Origin: Burkholderiales bacterium
Lineage (GTDB): Bacteria > Pseudomonadota > Gammaproteobacteria > Burkholderiales > Burkholderiaceae_C
Length of the DNA: 5,244 nucleotides
Direction of reading: 5' to 3'
Assembly (NCBI GenBank): GCA_947450745.1
Contig: CANFYD010000315.1
Coordinates: 1-5,244 of the forward strand
Part shown: positions 5,072 through 5,244 of the stretch, piece by piece
Numbering within the stretch: the first letter of the stretch is position 1
Layout: each line of letters opens with the position of its first letter
Notes under the pieces: generated by a model
What the model saw: only the letters and a program-made list of their open reading frames with translations
Told to the model about the DNA's origin: nothing
Databases searched by the model: none
Translations under genes and position numbers: made by a program

Positions 5072-5244
5072 TCAGTCAGAAAAAATTGCGTGAGTTGCCG
5101 CTGCAAAAGCCTCTCGACGTAGGCTGCGCTGCCGCAACAGGGCGTCGGTCTGCACGGCACGGCCTCGAAACGCCATGAAGTTAACCGCAGCATCACGCGA
5201 GCCCCCCACCTCCAGGATTTCTGCAAGATAGCGCTGCCCGGTCA
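5072..5244 (-). CDS. M3-family metallopeptidase (oligopeptidase A-like), C-terminal end
   Basis: The last 56 or so codons of a minus-strand gene enter from the right edge: TGQRYLAEILEVGGSRDAAV, then NFMAFRGRAVQTDALLRQRS, ending ATHAIFSD with TGA at 5072-5074. The GGSRDAxxxFxAFRGRxxxxDALLR pattern is the characteristic C-terminus of M3 zinc oligopeptidases such as oligopeptidase A (PrlC), cytosolic enzymes that degrade short peptides including cleaved signal peptides. The HExxH zinc site lies upstream, outside the window. The tail after DALLR (about 20 residues, RREAFAAATHAIFSD) is somewhat longer than usual, so the end may be extended or altered. The gene is probably a normal housekeeping gene that marks the edge of the accessory segment. 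No clear terminator follows it. Confidence 0.83.
   Translation of the reverse strand, partial: TGQRYLAEILEVGGSRDAAVNFMAFRGRAVQTDALLRQRSLRREAFAAATHAIFSD

Overview
This is a GC-rich window of proteobacterial type. A PEP-CTERM surface protein, a TniA/Mu-type transposase relic, an IS110-type transposase relic and an oligopeptidase A-like C-terminus together suggest a betaproteobacterium, probably of the Burkholderiales. That placement is inference from protein families only. The window looks like a decayed accessory region. Only three genes appear complete: a TetR regulator, an NAD(P)-dependent oxidoreductase and a PEP-CTERM protein. They are separated by truncated or interrupted genes.

Layout. 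Positions 1-421 (+) hold a frameshifted fragment of a TniA-like DDE transposase. Directly against it, 418-663 (-) is the N-terminal stub of an RND-type outer-membrane efflux lipoprotein (NodT/OprM family). Positions 690-760 carry an AT-rich promoter/operator candidate for that stub and a hairpin terminator for the next gene. Positions 764-1336 (-) encode a TetR repressor whose promoter (1372-1400) overlaps an inverted-repeat operator. Positions 1479-2330 (-) encode a 3-hydroxyisobutyrate dehydrogenase/imine reductase-like oxidoreductase. Positions 2331-2660 have no firm gene: they hold a possible short ORF abutting the oxidoreductase and, at 2631-2653, another copy of the operator. Positions 2660-2908 (+) are an unidentified C-terminal gene fragment that converges on a small membrane protein (2915-3256, -). 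Positions 3255-3870 (+) are a LysR effector domain without its DNA-binding domain and with an internal TAG. Positions 3909-4214 (-) are the C-terminus of an IS110-type transposase. Positions 4259-4864 (-) encode the PEP-CTERM protein, and 5072-5244 (-) is the C-terminal end of an M3 metallopeptidase entering from the right edge.

How it fits together. The best-supported functional unit is the TetR repressor with three related AT-rich sites. One lies on its own -10 box, one lies upstream of the truncated efflux gene, and one lies just before the truncated gene at 2660. The sequence suggests a small regulon of efflux and detoxification genes that transposition and deletion have broken up, leaving the repressor, its sites and the oxidoreductase. 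I see no CRISPR array, tRNA, rRNA or recognisable complete defence system.
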